Origin: an uncultured Pseudodesulfovibrio sp.
GTDB taxonomy: Bacteria > Desulfobacterota > Desulfovibrionia > Desulfovibrionales > Desulfovibrionaceae
Length of the DNA: 64,000 nt
Direction of reading: 5' to 3'
NCBI RefSeq assembly: GCF_963664965.1
Contig: NZ_OY761823.1
Coordinates: 1,994,001 to 2,058,000 of the forward strand
A model generated the notes under the pieces. The model saw only the letters and a program-made list of their open reading frames with translations. It did not search any database and was not told the origin of the DNA. Shown here in pieces: positions 17,172 to 25,141 of this stretch (positions are counted from its first letter, which is position 1; the number at the start of each line of letters is the position of its first letter). The position numbers and the translations under genes were made by a program.

Positions 17172-17228
17172 TGGTATAAAGGTACAAAAAGTGGTATAAT
17201 TCAAATTATACCATTTCGCTTTATACCA
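17172..17228. repeat. Left arm-type integrase sites (TGGTATAA repeats)
   Basis: Four copies of TGGTATAA/W occur: 17172-17180 and 17192-17201 direct, 17204-17213 and 17220-17228 inverted. The middle two form a palindrome with 10-bp arms. The same motif recurs near the right end, as expected for arm-type sites bound by the integrase. Confidence 0.6.
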
Positions 17229-17243
17229 CTTGCAGGAGAACTC

Positions 17244-18464
17244 ATGCCGTTGACAGATGCTAAGATCAAAGCTGCTAAGCCGAAAGGCAAACAATACACC
17301 ATAAATGATGGCGAGGGCCTGTCTATCGTCATTAATCCAAATGGGCGTAAGTGGTGGCGCTTCCGCTACCAGGTGAATGGTAAGAGGACCATGCTCTCTC
17401 TGGGGAGGTATCCGTACATAGGGTTGCAGGATGCTCGCCTTAAGCGGGGGGATATGAAGACTCTTATTGCCAAAGGCGAAGACCCATCCTTGAAGCGCAA
17501 AGAAGAGAAGAGAAAGACTAGTGCTAGCGAGGCATTTGAGGCCATTGCTCGTGAGTGGTTTGGGAAGCAGGTAGACTCCGGTTGGAGTGAACGCCATGCC
17601 AAGACTACCATGGAACGGATGGACAAGAATATATTCCCTTTCATTGGTGGTCGTCCCATCTCAGAACTTGGTGTTGAGGATATGCTGAATGTCGTTCAAC
17701 GCTGTGAGAGACGCGGGGCTGTGGAGACGGCGCGGCGTATTCGCCAAATCATGTCTCAAATATTCCGTTACGCTGTTGCTGCTGGCCGAGCTGAGCGCGA
17801 TCCCGCTGCGGACATCAAGGGCGTGCTTCCCCCTGCTAGGAAGGTGAAACATCACGCCAGTATTACCGACCCTAATAAGATTAAGATCCTACTTCGAGCT
17901 ATTGATGGCTTTGACGGTACTTTGGTGGTTCATTGTGCTTTAAAATTGGCTCCACTGGTCTTTGTGCGTCCAGGGGAGCTCCGGCACGCAGAGTGGGGGG
18001 AAATCAATTTTGAGGGCTGTGAGTGGAGAATCCCTGAAGAGAAGATGAAGGGAGGCAGTCCGCATATTGTCCCATTGTCTGCTCAGGCTGTGGAGATCCT
18101 GAGGGACGTATCTGGATTAACCGGACCTTCAGGCTATATCTTTCCAAGTGTTCGCACAGCAGCGCGGCCAATGTCCGAGAATACAATCAACGTGGCACTT
18201 CGGAGGCTTGGATACGACAAGACCGAAATGACCGGTCATGGATTTAGGTCTATGGCCTCCACGCTTTTGAATGAGCATGGTTGGAATCGGGATGCGATTG
18301 AGCGACAGTTGGCGCATACGCCGAAAGATAAAGTAAGGGCCAGCTATAATTATGCTGAGCATTTGCCTGAACGGAAGCGGATGATGCAGGCATGGGCTGA
18401 TTATCTGGATAGCTTGAAGGACGGTGGGAAAGTAGTCCCGCTGTTTGCTCAGAAGGTAGGGTAA
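17244..18464 (+). CDS. int: P4-type tyrosine recombinase (integrase)
   Basis: The 406-residue protein starts MPLTDAKIKAAKPKGKQY after an AGGAGA ribosome site. It has the N-terminal DUF4102 domain of P4-like integrases (residues 1-90), a SAM-like core-binding domain and the catalytic domain with Arg in VRPGELRHAEW, HGFRSMAS (His-x-x-Arg), the distal His in LAHTPKD and the Tyr nucleophile in RASYNYAEH. It catalyses integration at the adjacent tRNA-Ser 3' end. The gene lies next to attL, directed into the element, the standard layout for this family. Confidence 0.95.
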   Translation: MPLTDAKIKAAKPKGKQYTINDGEGLSIVINPNGRKWWRFRYQVNGKRTMLSLGRYPYIGLQDARLKRGDMKTLIAKGEDPSLKRKEEKRKTSASEAFEAIAREWFGKQVDSGWSERHAKTTMERMDKNIFPFIGGRPISELGVEDMLNVVQRCERRGAVETARRIRQIMSQIFRYAVAAGRAERDPAADIKGVLPPARKVKHHASITDPNKIKILLRAIDGFDGTLVVHCALKLAPLVFVRPGELRHAEWGEINFEGCEWRIPEEKMKGGSPHIVPLSAQAVEILRDVSGLTGPSGYIFPSVRTAARPMSENTINVALRRLGYDKTEMTGHGFRSMASTLLNEHGWNRDAIERQLAHTPKDKVRASYNYAEHLPERKRMMQAWADYLDSLKDGGKVVPLFAQKVG

Positions 18465-18469
18465 GTGCT

Positions 18470-19216
18470 ATGTTTGAAGGTTTTGTTACAAGAAAGGGGT
18501 GGGCCTCCAGTATTCCAAATGTGAATGACTTTTCTGAAATTGATTTTGCTGCAATCGAGGAAGAAACAAATTTAAAGTTTAATGATGAAATACGTTCGAA
18601 TATTAAATTGACACTTGCGCACTATGTCTCTCAGGTTAAATCTTATGAACGGAGAAAACCCAAAAGGCGAAAGCTTCGCCTTAAAGCTGTGGAGAAAGCG
18701 TGTCTGCTGCTTGAATCTTTCTTAGAGTTAGATGCTTATGGGGTGGCAGAGGATGTTGATGTACTTCAGCAATATCTTTGGGATAAGGTTATGCCTAGAG
18801 TTAACTGTTTTATAGAAGATGATGAGTATGGAAAGCGGCAGTTGGCTATTAGAGAGAGGGATTTCTCTGATTTTAATGATAAGAGCCCTCTTCCGTTTGA
18901 TGGCAAAGTCGTTAGCGCTTATTTAGCACTGTGTCGGAAGAAAGTTCGCCAAGAACTGAAGACCAATTATTCTGCTGGTAATAAAATGAATGAAGCTCTT
19001 AGGTTGTGTTTGGAGAAGCTTTACGATGATTTTATTCGTGCAGGAGGAAAAGGACGCGAGTGCTCTCGAGCTCAGGGAGAATGGTTTTATGAAGGTCCAG
19101 TTTTGAGCTATTTTAAAGCTCTTCTTGACTATACACAAAAGCCCCTTGGTCTTTCTGATTCTCCTTACTCTGTGTCAACTCTGGGTGAATATGCTGTCAA
19201 TGATCTTCAGTTATAG
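18470..19216 (+). CDS. Island protein of unknown function, downstream of integrase
   Basis: The 248-residue soluble protein is charged, and the N-terminal third has a very basic stretch (KSYERRKPKRRKLRLKAVEKA). I recognise no motif. It starts 5 nt after the integrase stop and is probably in the same transcript, which makes a role in integration or excision, or simple passenger status, possible. Its AT-rich codon use fits the island. Confidence 0.6.
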   Translation: MFEGFVTRKGWASSIPNVNDFSEIDFAAIEEETNLKFNDEIRSNIKLTLAHYVSQVKSYERRKPKRRKLRLKAVEKACLLLESFLELDAYGVAEDVDVLQQYLWDKVMPRVNCFIEDDEYGKRQLAIRERDFSDFNDKSPLPFDGKVVSAYLALCRKKVRQELKTNYSAGNKMNEALRLCLEKLYDDFIRAGGKGRECSRAQGEWFYEGPVLSYFKALLDYTQKPLGLSDSPYSVSTLGEYAVNDLQL

Positions 19217-19345
19217 CAAGGTGTTGATTGATAGTTTTTTTGAATTAAAAAAATGAACAATTAAACAGACAGCATCATCCCGATTTATGTGCTTTCATAC
19301 ATTGTGACGGCGTTTCATTTGACGTCATAATCAATGGAGGAACAT

Positions 19346-19552
19346 ATGTCTCAAGATTTTCCGCAAGTGGGCTTTGTTCGTTTGCCCCAAATTCTTTCTG
19401 TTATTCCTGTTAGCGCGTCCACTTGGTGGCGAGGGGTTAAGTCTGGGAAATATCCTGGACCGGTGAAACTCGGAGAGCGGACCACGGCTTGGCGTGTTGA
19501 AGATATTTTGGATTTAATCGATTCCCTTTCCAAGAAGGCGGAGGGAGTATGA
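19346..19552 (+). CDS. AlpA-family DNA-binding regulator
   Basis: The 68-residue protein starts at the ATG at 19346 (GGAGG just upstream). VGFVRLPQILSVIPVSASTWWRGVKSGKYPGPVKLGERTTAWRVEDILDLIDSL is a standard AlpA (MerR-like winged helix) domain. Such proteins activate integrase genes or act as excisionases in P4-like islands. The stop overlaps the Rep-like gene start (ATGA). Confidence 0.88.
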   Translation: MSQDFPQVGFVRLPQILSVIPVSASTWWRGVKSGKYPGPVKLGERTTAWRVEDILDLIDSLSKKAEGV

Positions 19553-20328
19553 TGTGCTTCAAAGAAGAAAAAGGAGCTGCCCCTGTCGCCAAACAAAATG
19601 CAGCTCCCGACACTTCTCCGTCTCAATGTGATGAAGAGGTGTCTCCTGACAGTTCCTCAAAAGTAAAGCAAAAGCAAGTTCTTGATGCCAACCTGGCCTG
19701 GGTTCATATGTTCAAGACCATATTTGAAAGCGGTGATGTCGCTCGGATGAAGCCGAATGCTTTCACGGTCCTGATGTGCTTAAAATCGTATTCGAATTGG
19801 AAAAGCGGGACAGCGTTCCCTGAGGTCAAAACAATCGTAGCGGATACTGGTATTTGCAAGAATACAGTAATGAAAGCCTTACAGGATTTGGTTGCAATGG
19901 GGTACGTGTTGAAGACGCGGCGCGGTAGGAAGAATTTCTATTTAGTGAAAGAAAAAATTCCATTGTATGCGCCGTGTTGTGTGGAGATAAAAGGGAAAAA
20001 GCGGCAGCCTCACGCAATGGCTGACTTTTTATACTCTTCTCAAGATTTTATGCGCTGTTACTCGGATATAAAATCAATACTGACCTCCGGTAAGGTGCCG
20101 CCTGATGGAAAAGTTCGCGTGGAAAACTTGAATGTGAACGTAAATATCCAAGTCGTAAAAGAAGGTGCTGTCGGAGTTCAAATAAATATCCCATCAGGCT
20201 ATCCAGGTAAATGGTCAACTCAAGATTTGGAAAATGTGTTGGGGAAATCTTCGGCTGATTTTTTAAATTCAACTCTTGGAAGATTGGTCTCAATGGAATT
20301 TCAGAAGAGAGAAAATTCGAATGGTTAA
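19549..20328 (+). CDS. Winged-helix replication-initiator-like protein
   Basis: The 259-residue protein has a disordered N terminus and a central winged helix (about residues 60-125: MKPNAFTVLMCLKSYSNWKSGTAFPEVKTIVADTGICKNTVMKALQDLVAMGYV), the HTH_36 type found in Rep proteins of plasmids and integrative elements. An array of palindromic repeats starts 7 nt after the gene, which supports a replication role, since iterons often sit next to their Rep gene. A purely transcriptional regulator is the alternative. It is coupled to alpA by a four-base overlap; GGAGGGAGT precedes its ATG. Confidence 0.65.
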   Translation: MMCFKEEKGAAPVAKQNAAPDTSPSQCDEEVSPDSSSKVKQKQVLDANLAWVHMFKTIFESGDVARMKPNAFTVLMCLKSYSNWKSGTAFPEVKTIVADTGICKNTVMKALQDLVAMGYVLKTRRGRKNFYLVKEKIPLYAPCCVEIKGKKRQPHAMADFLYSSQDFMRCYSDIKSILTSGKVPPDGKVRVENLNVNVNIQVVKEGAVGVQINIPSGYPGKWSTQDLENVLGKSSADFLNSTLGRLVSMEFQKRENSNG

Positions 20329-20334
20329 CCATGT

Positions 20335-20456
20335 AAGGTCCAAGGCGTGGACCTTTTAGGAGTGCTGTTTCAATAGGTCCGTATGATGGATCTATTACAA
20401 GGAGACAGGTCCAACATATGGATCTGTGGCCATTATTAAAGGTCCATCAATTGGAC
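20335..20456. repeat. Iteron-like array of four GGTCC-centred palindromes
   Basis: Four related palindromes occur at 20335-20355, 20372-20396, 20405-20427 and 20441-20456. The core is GGTCCR-N5-TGGAYC, and the outer arms differ but stay self-complementary. Spacing between cores is 39, 32 and 33 bp, about three helical turns. This is the arrangement of a multi-site operator or replication origin bound by the Rep-like protein just upstream. Confidence 0.6.
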
Positions 20457-20500
20457 ACTAAGTAGATTCTTTTGAAATAGATTTTTATAGAGCCCCCATT

Positions 20501-20542
20501 CTCCCGGCACCCACCCACTGCCTCCGGCGGCCCTGCCGGGAG
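20501..20542. repeat. GC-rich inverted repeat in the Rep-downstream gap
   Basis: CTCCCGGCA (20501-20509) and TGCCGGGAG (20534-20542) pair perfectly around a GC-rich loop, next to the iteron-like array. No T-run follows, so a simple terminator is unlikely; part of an origin or a transfer site is possible. The remaining sequence to 20774 shows no gene. Confidence 0.45.
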
Positions 20543-20774
20543 CTGCCAATGAAAGGGGGGTGCCTTTTTGAAGAGGAGTGTGGTGAATCTCAAAGAGAGC
20601 GTATTTGACGATAGGTTCTTCAAAACGGATCCGCGCTTCGCGCTTCAGCTTCCGCTTCGCTATACGCCTGCGGCGGGCTTAAAGAGGGCTGAGTCGGAAA
20701 ACGGTGCTTCAGTTGGTAGTGGCTAGATTGGGTCAGGACCGCGAGAGTTTTTTTCAAATTAAATGGGAGATTTC

Positions 20775-21173
20775 ATGAATAAAGTGTCTAAGTTCACTTT
20801 GAGTTTATCCAAGGATGAAATCCAGTATTTCAAAGTATTCAATTTGCCTGCGCTAACAAAGAAAGACTTTTTTGAGTCTCTTTATCCTCGTTTGCAGAAG
20901 ATTCTTGCAGGCGAACGGGAAGCTCCCCGCCCAGTTCCGATTGACGTCCCGCAAAAGACTACAATTAACATGCGATTTGATTTGACCAAGAAAGTTGATG
21001 CGTTTGTTTATCGGCACAAGCTTCTTGGACATTTAGATCGAGGATTACAGGAGTTCATAAAACGAGAAGTTGTTAATTGGGTGGAGAAGAAGCATTTTTT
21101 TCTTTTGGAAATCGACAATCCCTCTAACTGTAAAACACATGCCGAGCACACTGGGAAATTGTGGCCGCAATAG
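20775..21173 (+). CDS. Island protein of unknown function
   Basis: The 132-residue protein starts at the ATG at 20775 (GGGAG 9-13 nt upstream). The middle, TINMRFDLTKKVDAFVYRHKLLGHLDRGLQEFIKREVVNWV, has the look of a ribbon-helix-helix or similar small DNA-binding or dimerisation unit, but no clear motif. It is isolated, with long non-coding stretches on both sides. Confidence 0.55.
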   Translation: MNKVSKFTLSLSKDEIQYFKVFNLPALTKKDFFESLYPRLQKILAGEREAPRPVPIDVPQKTTINMRFDLTKKVDAFVYRHKLLGHLDRGLQEFIKREVVNWVEKKHFFLLEIDNPSNCKTHAEHTGKLWPQ

Positions 21174-21220
21174 GCATGACTGGCCTGTCTGTATGTAGCT
21201 TCTCGGGTTGCCGGACAAAA

Positions 21221-21236
21221 TGTAAACATGTTTACA
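21221..21236. promoter_or_regulatory. Palindrome TGTAAACATGTTTACA, copy 1
   Basis: This perfect 16-bp palindrome differs from 24889-24904 only in its central two bases. It probably binds an island-encoded regulator; the ribbon-helix-helix protein at 24723-24893 is the best candidate. Confidence 0.5.
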
Positions 21237-21925
21237 CCTTGCCTTTTCTTTTTAGGCTCTGATATGCTCTTTTCACTTTCTAAATAAAGTCCTCAATTTC
21301 TTGTTGTTATTGAGGCATGGGCCGTCGCCCATTCCTTCGCGCCAGCAAATGAGCTGGGTTGGATGAGACAAGGTTAATTGAGTTGCCTGTGATTGCGTTG
21401 AGCGGAAGGAATTTCCCTCTTCTACAAAGCTAAAACTCATCGGATGAAGTGAAACGCTTCATAATTCCTATCTTGCTGCAGACTGATAGGGCGCGGATAT
21501 GAGCCTTTGGCTTAACCTCATCAAGGGTTCCGCATAAATGAACTTGACGAACGAAGTGAAAAGCTTCGAGTTGGACACCTAGTACTCGGTGGATGTCCTA
21601 ACAGACTTTGCCAGCGCGAAACGAATCCTACAACTTTATCTGCAGATAAGGCATCGTGACCTCGTGTCACTAGATGACGTAGGCACCCACAAGAGGAAAG
21701 TACAAAGCCTCTGTGAAAGCGTGAATTTTATATTTGCGCCCAGAAGCCTAGAGCTTCTGTTTAACATCCCTATGACGGTCAGGTTGGAATCTGACGGGCT
21801 CTTAGAGTACGTCCTTTGACCGTTTCCCCTTTCAAATCCCCAATCTTGCTTATTAACCTCAACAGGGTGTGCTGATCCCCTGTTGCAGGGAATTCGTGCT
21901 GCCCATGGAACACCAAGGAGGTGTT
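21237..21925 (+). other. Long intergenic stretch rich in hairpins
   Basis: Apart from one doubtful frame (21589-21819) no gene is seen. The stretch holds several hairpins: CCTCAAT/ATTGAGG near 21291-21315, ATGAAG-TGAAACG-CTTCAT at 21444-21462, and a sister CGAAG-TGAAAAG-CTTCG at 21552-21568. A structured RNA or part of an origin is possible. Confidence 0.4.
21589..21819 (+). CDS. Doubtful small protein
   Basis: A GTG-initiated frame of 76 residues (VLTDFASAKRILQLYLQIRHRDLVSLDDVG...) has protein-like composition but no clear ribosome site and no recognised family. It may be a remnant or a chance frame. Confidence 0.2.
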   Translation: MDVLTDFASAKRILQLYLQIRHRDLVSLDDVGTHKRKVQSLCESVNFIFAPRSLELLFNIPMTVRLESDGLLEYVL

Positions 21926-22270
21926 ATGGATCGTATCACGTTCGAGATTGCAGACAGGCTTGAGCTGAGAGCTTCGGCCGAAGATTACCAACACCTGCAA
22001 AGCATGCATAATTTGCAGGAGTCTTCATTCTCTTGGAATGAACTTACAAACGCATTAAAAGAAGCCCCTCCCGGCGAATACACACATGTTCTTACTTGTG
22101 ATGGCGTCTTTGATTGCCAGTGCGAGTTTGAGATTCATGTAGAAGAGTCGGGCATTGTGGCTGAACTCCTGTGCGTCAAAGAGGCGCACGACATAGAGTG
22201 CAGCTTAACATGGGAAGATTATTTCCGGATTTGTGAAAATCTCGACAGAGAGTCTGACGAATCTGAATAA
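21926..22270 (+). CDS. Small acidic island protein of unknown function
   Basis: The 114-residue protein starts at the ATG at 21926, preceded by a strong AAGGAGG. It is strongly acidic, with five cysteines (including CDGVFDCQC). Small acidic proteins in mobile elements are sometimes anti-restriction DNA mimics, but no ArdA motif is seen, so that is speculation. Confidence 0.6.
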   Translation: MDRITFEIADRLELRASAEDYQHLQSMHNLQESSFSWNELTNALKEAPPGEYTHVLTCDGVFDCQCEFEIHVEESGIVAELLCVKEAHDIECSLTWEDYFRICENLDRESDESE

Positions 22271-22350
22271 CCAATTACGGTCAACCCGCCAGGGAAGCAT
22301 GCTCCCTGACGGACATGTGTTTCCCCTTGGCAAAACAAGGAGAGAAAATC

Positions 22351-22611
22351 ATGTTTGACTTCATTAACAACATTATCAGCTGGTTCGCTACTCCCAATAC
22401 CGTCGAGCTTGGTCATTTCGAGTATTCGGGTTCCTGCAAGGATGCCCGCAAGGAAGTGTACGAACTTCTCGACGAGATTGCTGAGCTTGAAACGGTTGTA
22501 TCTGCCACTACGCCTCACATCCGTGAACGGCTGACTTTTCTCGAAAAGAGAGTGTCGGTTTTATCAGCGTATGGGTGGAGCGAATCCCATAAAATCGCCT
22601 TGTGCGCCTAA
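22351..22611 (+). CDS. Small island protein with amphipathic N terminus
   Basis: The 86-residue protein starts at the ATG at 22351 (AAGGAGA upstream). It begins MFDFINNIISWFATP, an amphipathic or weakly membrane-seeking segment, followed by a helical charged region (SCKDARKEVYELLDEIAELETVV). No family recognised. A 9-bp hairpin (22598-22626) overlaps its stop. Confidence 0.5.
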   Translation: MFDFINNIISWFATPNTVELGHFEYSGSCKDARKEVYELLDEIAELETVVSATTPHIRERLTFLEKRVSVLSAYGWSESHKIALCA

Positions 22612-22824
22612 GAGCCTCGCACAAGGAAATCTACCACGTTGCCCTCATGTGTGATGGGCATACCCTCATGAACACCTTTGCCTTCAAAAAGGCGAGGGTG
22701 TTCTGGGTGATCTGGTGTTGTCTGCTGTCTGCTAGCATGTCCGGTTACGCAGATTGCAGACACACCAGAAATCACCGTGGCTCTAAGAGCGAAGCTCGCT
22801 TTTGTTCGCAGAACAAAAGCGAGC
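22598..22824. repeat. Cluster of inverted repeats before the second recombinase
   Basis: Three stems lie in a gene-free gap: CCTTGTGCG/CGCACAAGG (22598-22626), CTGGTGTTGTCTGC/GCAGACACACCAG (22712-22768, one bulge) and a perfect 14-bp hairpin GCTCGCTTTTGTTC-GCA-GAACAAAAGCGAGC (22794-22824). The rest of the gap to 22953 shows no gene. A single-stranded DNA hairpin function (transfer origin, single-strand origin or recombination site) is plausible. Confidence 0.5.
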
Positions 22825-22953
22825 GGCAGCGAGCGCCGGACGTTTTCTCTGTCTCGAATTATTCTGAGGAGAATAACTGGCTGCTCAAAGCAATCGGGAA
22901 ACTCAAATAAGCTGGTTCCCGTTTAAATAGATCGACAAACTCAAGTCGCAAAA

Positions 22954-23997
22954 ATGAGCTATCTTAAGAAGTTTCGCAGCCGAAAGGTGGGCATAAGGAA
23001 GATTGGAATGAGAGGAAGCATAAAGCGTCAATGCGGCGCAGCTCTGGAGACGATTACAAGGATTGCCCAGAGTCGACATGTGGCAAAGGCAACCGGTGAA
23101 GCCGGTATATTTTCAGCCGCAACCAGAAACGTTGTGGGACAGCGCCTATTCCCCCTGCAGAAATTTTGCAAGGGCAGTAGGATAAAGAACATTGAGAAGT
23201 TGTCTCCGGAGGATATGGAGAAGTATCTTCAAACGCGTCTTCAGCATCACATGGCCAAAGGGAACTCCCTACATACATTTAGAGCGGAACTTTCCGCTGT
23301 GGGAAAGCTTGAGCAGGGGCTTAACCTTTTCTCTGAGCTGCATCGAGGAGGCAAGAATCATTACGATTGGAGCCGGATTCGAAAGGATGTCTCCAAAGTT
23401 GCGGGAGAAGTGCTTAGCCGGACAACGAGTACGTATCGTGATCGGGCGTATGACCGTCCTGAAACGATTGTGGTGGCTATTGCCAATCAAACGCATCAGC
23501 TTCAGGCAAGAATTCAGTTAGAGGCTGGCTGCCGCACTGAAGGAGTTGGTGCTCCTTCAAAAGGCGAGCATGGCAAGGCCAGCAATCCGATGACGAAGGC
23601 AAATTGGCACCACCCAGAGACTAAGCGTCCGCTTGGCCTCGTTCGTGATCCCATCACAGGTCAACAAGTTGCCGCCTTTTGGACCAAAGAGAAAGGCGGC
23701 AAGGTCGCTTTTCATTTCTGCTCTTCGCAGACTCGCAGTGCCGTCTTTGAGCATTTCAAAGCGAACGGTCGCCTTGAGTCCAATTACAAAGAATACCTTG
23801 AATCTATAAATCAGGCCGCAATGGAGGTCGGACAATACCATCAGGGGCGAGGCACCCATGGGTTGCGCCATAATTTTGCCCAGAATCGTTTCGATCAAGC
23901 TTTGCGGCGTGGATATACGGATGAGCAGGCAAAATACGCTGTGAGTCAAGAAATGAGCCATAACCGAGCAGATATTACGGAGACCTACTTGCGATGA
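22954..23997 (+). CDS. Second tyrosine recombinase (integrase-domain protein)
   Basis: The 347-residue protein has a basic N terminus and a C-terminal phage-integrase-type catalytic domain: an Arg in LEAGCRTEGVG, then GTHGLRHNFAQ (His-x-x-Arg-His), SQEMSHNRADITETYL with the distal His and the Tyr nucleophile. It is unrelated in sequence to the P4-type integrase at the left end. Such integrase-domain proteins occur in the backbone of conjugative elements, where they may resolve dimers or act at hairpin sites. The hairpin cluster directly upstream is a possible substrate. It overlaps the next gene by four bases (ATGA). Confidence 0.78.
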   Translation: MSYLKKFRSRKVGIRKIGMRGSIKRQCGAALETITRIAQSRHVAKATGEAGIFSAATRNVVGQRLFPLQKFCKGSRIKNIEKLSPEDMEKYLQTRLQHHMAKGNSLHTFRAELSAVGKLEQGLNLFSELHRGGKNHYDWSRIRKDVSKVAGEVLSRTTSTYRDRAYDRPETIVVAIANQTHQLQARIQLEAGCRTEGVGAPSKGEHGKASNPMTKANWHHPETKRPLGLVRDPITGQQVAAFWTKEKGGKVAFHFCSSQTRSAVFEHFKANGRLESNYKEYLESINQAAMEVGQYHQGRGTHGLRHNFAQNRFDQALRRGYTDEQAKYAVSQEMSHNRADITETYLR

Positions 23998-24494
23998 ATG
24001 ACAAATTAACTCGAATTACAGGATTGTCTGCAAGGGAGAGGGGCGATGCCTTACGTTGGTTTGCACGACAGGACGAAGGCTTCCGTGTGCGGTTGATGAC
24101 AAAACGGTTTCGAATCTTTTTAGATCTTAAAGCAAAGAAGGTAGATTTCAATATCCCCATGCTTGAATACGCAGCGGTTTGCATCGCTATTAAGACGGAG
24201 GGCTATCTGGCTGAAAAGAAATATCGCAGCAAGAAAGTCATTGGACCTGATGAATTGAAGGTGATTGAGCAGCGTCGGATTGAAAGTGCCAAAAGTAGGC
24301 CGAAGAAGAGGCAGAGAGGCGATGTCGCCACGAAGTTGGCCAAGAAGTGGGGGGTAGTTGTCAGTCTGAAAAAAGAAGGACTCTCGTATCAGGCTATTTC
24401 AGAACATTTGAAAGAGAAGCATCGAATAAAAGTGTCCCGACAGTATTTGCATGAAAAATATTTTGAATGGGAGATGAATGAAAGCCGCCTGTAG
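23994..24494 (+). CDS. HTH-type partner of the second recombinase
   Basis: The 166-residue basic protein has a C-terminal helix-turn-helix-like segment (VVVSLKKEGLSYQAISEHLKEKHRIKVSRQYLHEKYFEW) like those of resolvase-type or sigma-like binding domains. The N-terminal part (ARERGDALRWFARQDEGFRVRLMTKRF) is unrecognised. Translation is coupled to the recombinase, so it may be an accessory or directionality protein. A strong terminator follows immediately. Confidence 0.6.
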   Translation: MNDKLTRITGLSARERGDALRWFARQDEGFRVRLMTKRFRIFLDLKAKKVDFNIPMLEYAAVCIAIKTEGYLAEKKYRSKKVIGPDELKVIEQRRIESAKSRPKKRQRGDVATKLAKKWGVVVSLKKEGLSYQAISEHLKEKHRIKVSRQYLHEKYFEWEMNESRL

Positions 24495-24506
24495 GGCGGC
24501 TTTTTT
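24482..24506 (+). terminator. Rho-independent terminator
   Basis: AAGCCGCC-TGTAG-GGCGGCTT is followed by six T; it ends the recombinase/HTH transcript. The stem core is the same as in the terminator at 27801-27839. The gap to 24722 holds AT-rich sequence, probably the promoter of the next operon. Confidence 0.88.
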
Positions 24507-24722
24507 ATTGTTTTCAGGTTGTTAGATGGCTTTAAAAAATATCGTTTTTTTCTCATTTTATTTAATTTGCGGCTTTTTCCCGCTCAATAAGTAGCCCACC
24601 GAAAATGGGGAATGCAGTGTGAAGCCTTGTTCAAATGTTTTGGAGGGAAATAATGCAAAATTTATGTTTACCGCAAAAAAATGAACATGGTAAAATTGTA
24701 AAATCTAAAACAAGGGGAAAAA

Positions 24723-24893
24723 ATGAGCAAAAAGAATGTTTGGTCAGTTCGTGGTGTTGATAAATCTTTAGTGAAAGAGATTAAAAGCTATGTCGTAAGA
24801 CATGAAATATCGATTGGGAATGTAATTAATGAAGCATTAATCATTTATAGTGATGTATACATAAAAAAGAAAAAAATTTTAACTAACGTGTAA
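24723..24893 (+). CDS. Ribbon-helix-helix (CopG-like) regulator
   Basis: A 56-residue frame starts at the ATG at 24723 after a purine-rich AAGGGGAAAA. WSVRGVDKSLVKEIKSYVVRHEISIGNVINEALIIYSDVY matches the beta-helix-helix layout of CopG/Arc repressors. The last codons overlap the palindrome TGTAAACAAGTTTACA (24889-24904), which lies between this gene and the secretion genes. That suggests it represses the downstream operon and possibly itself. Confidence 0.6.
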   Translation: MSKKNVWSVRGVDKSLVKEIKSYVVRHEISIGNVINEALIIYSDVYIKKKKILTNV

Positions 24894-24904
24894 ACAAGTT
24901 TACA
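24889..24904. promoter_or_regulatory. Palindrome TGTAAACAAGTTTACA, copy 2
   Basis: This copy of the 21221-21236 palindrome sits 9 nt before the start of the first lipoprotein gene of the secretion module. It is a candidate operator or translation-level site. Confidence 0.5.
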
Positions 24905-24913
24905 GGAGTTTAT

Positions 24914-25141
24914 ATGAAGAAAGTTGTATTAATAATGGCAATTCTGTCGCTGCTTGGGTGTGTAGATAATCAAAAAAATGAACCGGAGTTCGCCTACATC
25001 ATCAAAAGGCATAAGTCGAACATCCCCGATGAGTTAAAAACTGAAATTGAAATTCTGAGAGAGAAGGTTCGCAAAGCCAAAGAGAACTTCGATCCTGAGG
25101 AGTATCTCGAAGAGCTGCGCTCTCCGTGGAGGAAAGAATGA
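24914..25141 (+). CDS. Small lipoprotein at the start of the secretion module
   Basis: The 75-residue protein has a lipoprotein signal peptide with lipobox LSLLGC (cleavage before Cys17), then a charged, probably helical mature part. It is coupled to the VirB5-like gene (ATGA overlap). The position suggests a VirB7/TrbK-like accessory lipoprotein; the sequence is too short to prove it. Confidence 0.6.
   Translation: MKKVVLIMAILSLLGCVDNQKNEPEFAYIIKRHKSNIPDELKTEIEILREKVRKAKENFDPEEYLEELRSPWRKE

Noticed and set aside
20335-20456. Repeats after the Rep-like gene considered as a CRISPR array
   Set aside because: Only short palindromic cores are shared, spacing is about 33 bp with no conserved 28-37 bp repeat, and no cas genes are present.
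22602-22910. 102-residue plus-strand frame in the hairpin cluster
   Set aside because: No ribosome site, non-ATG start and composition dictated by inverted repeats; treated as non-coding.
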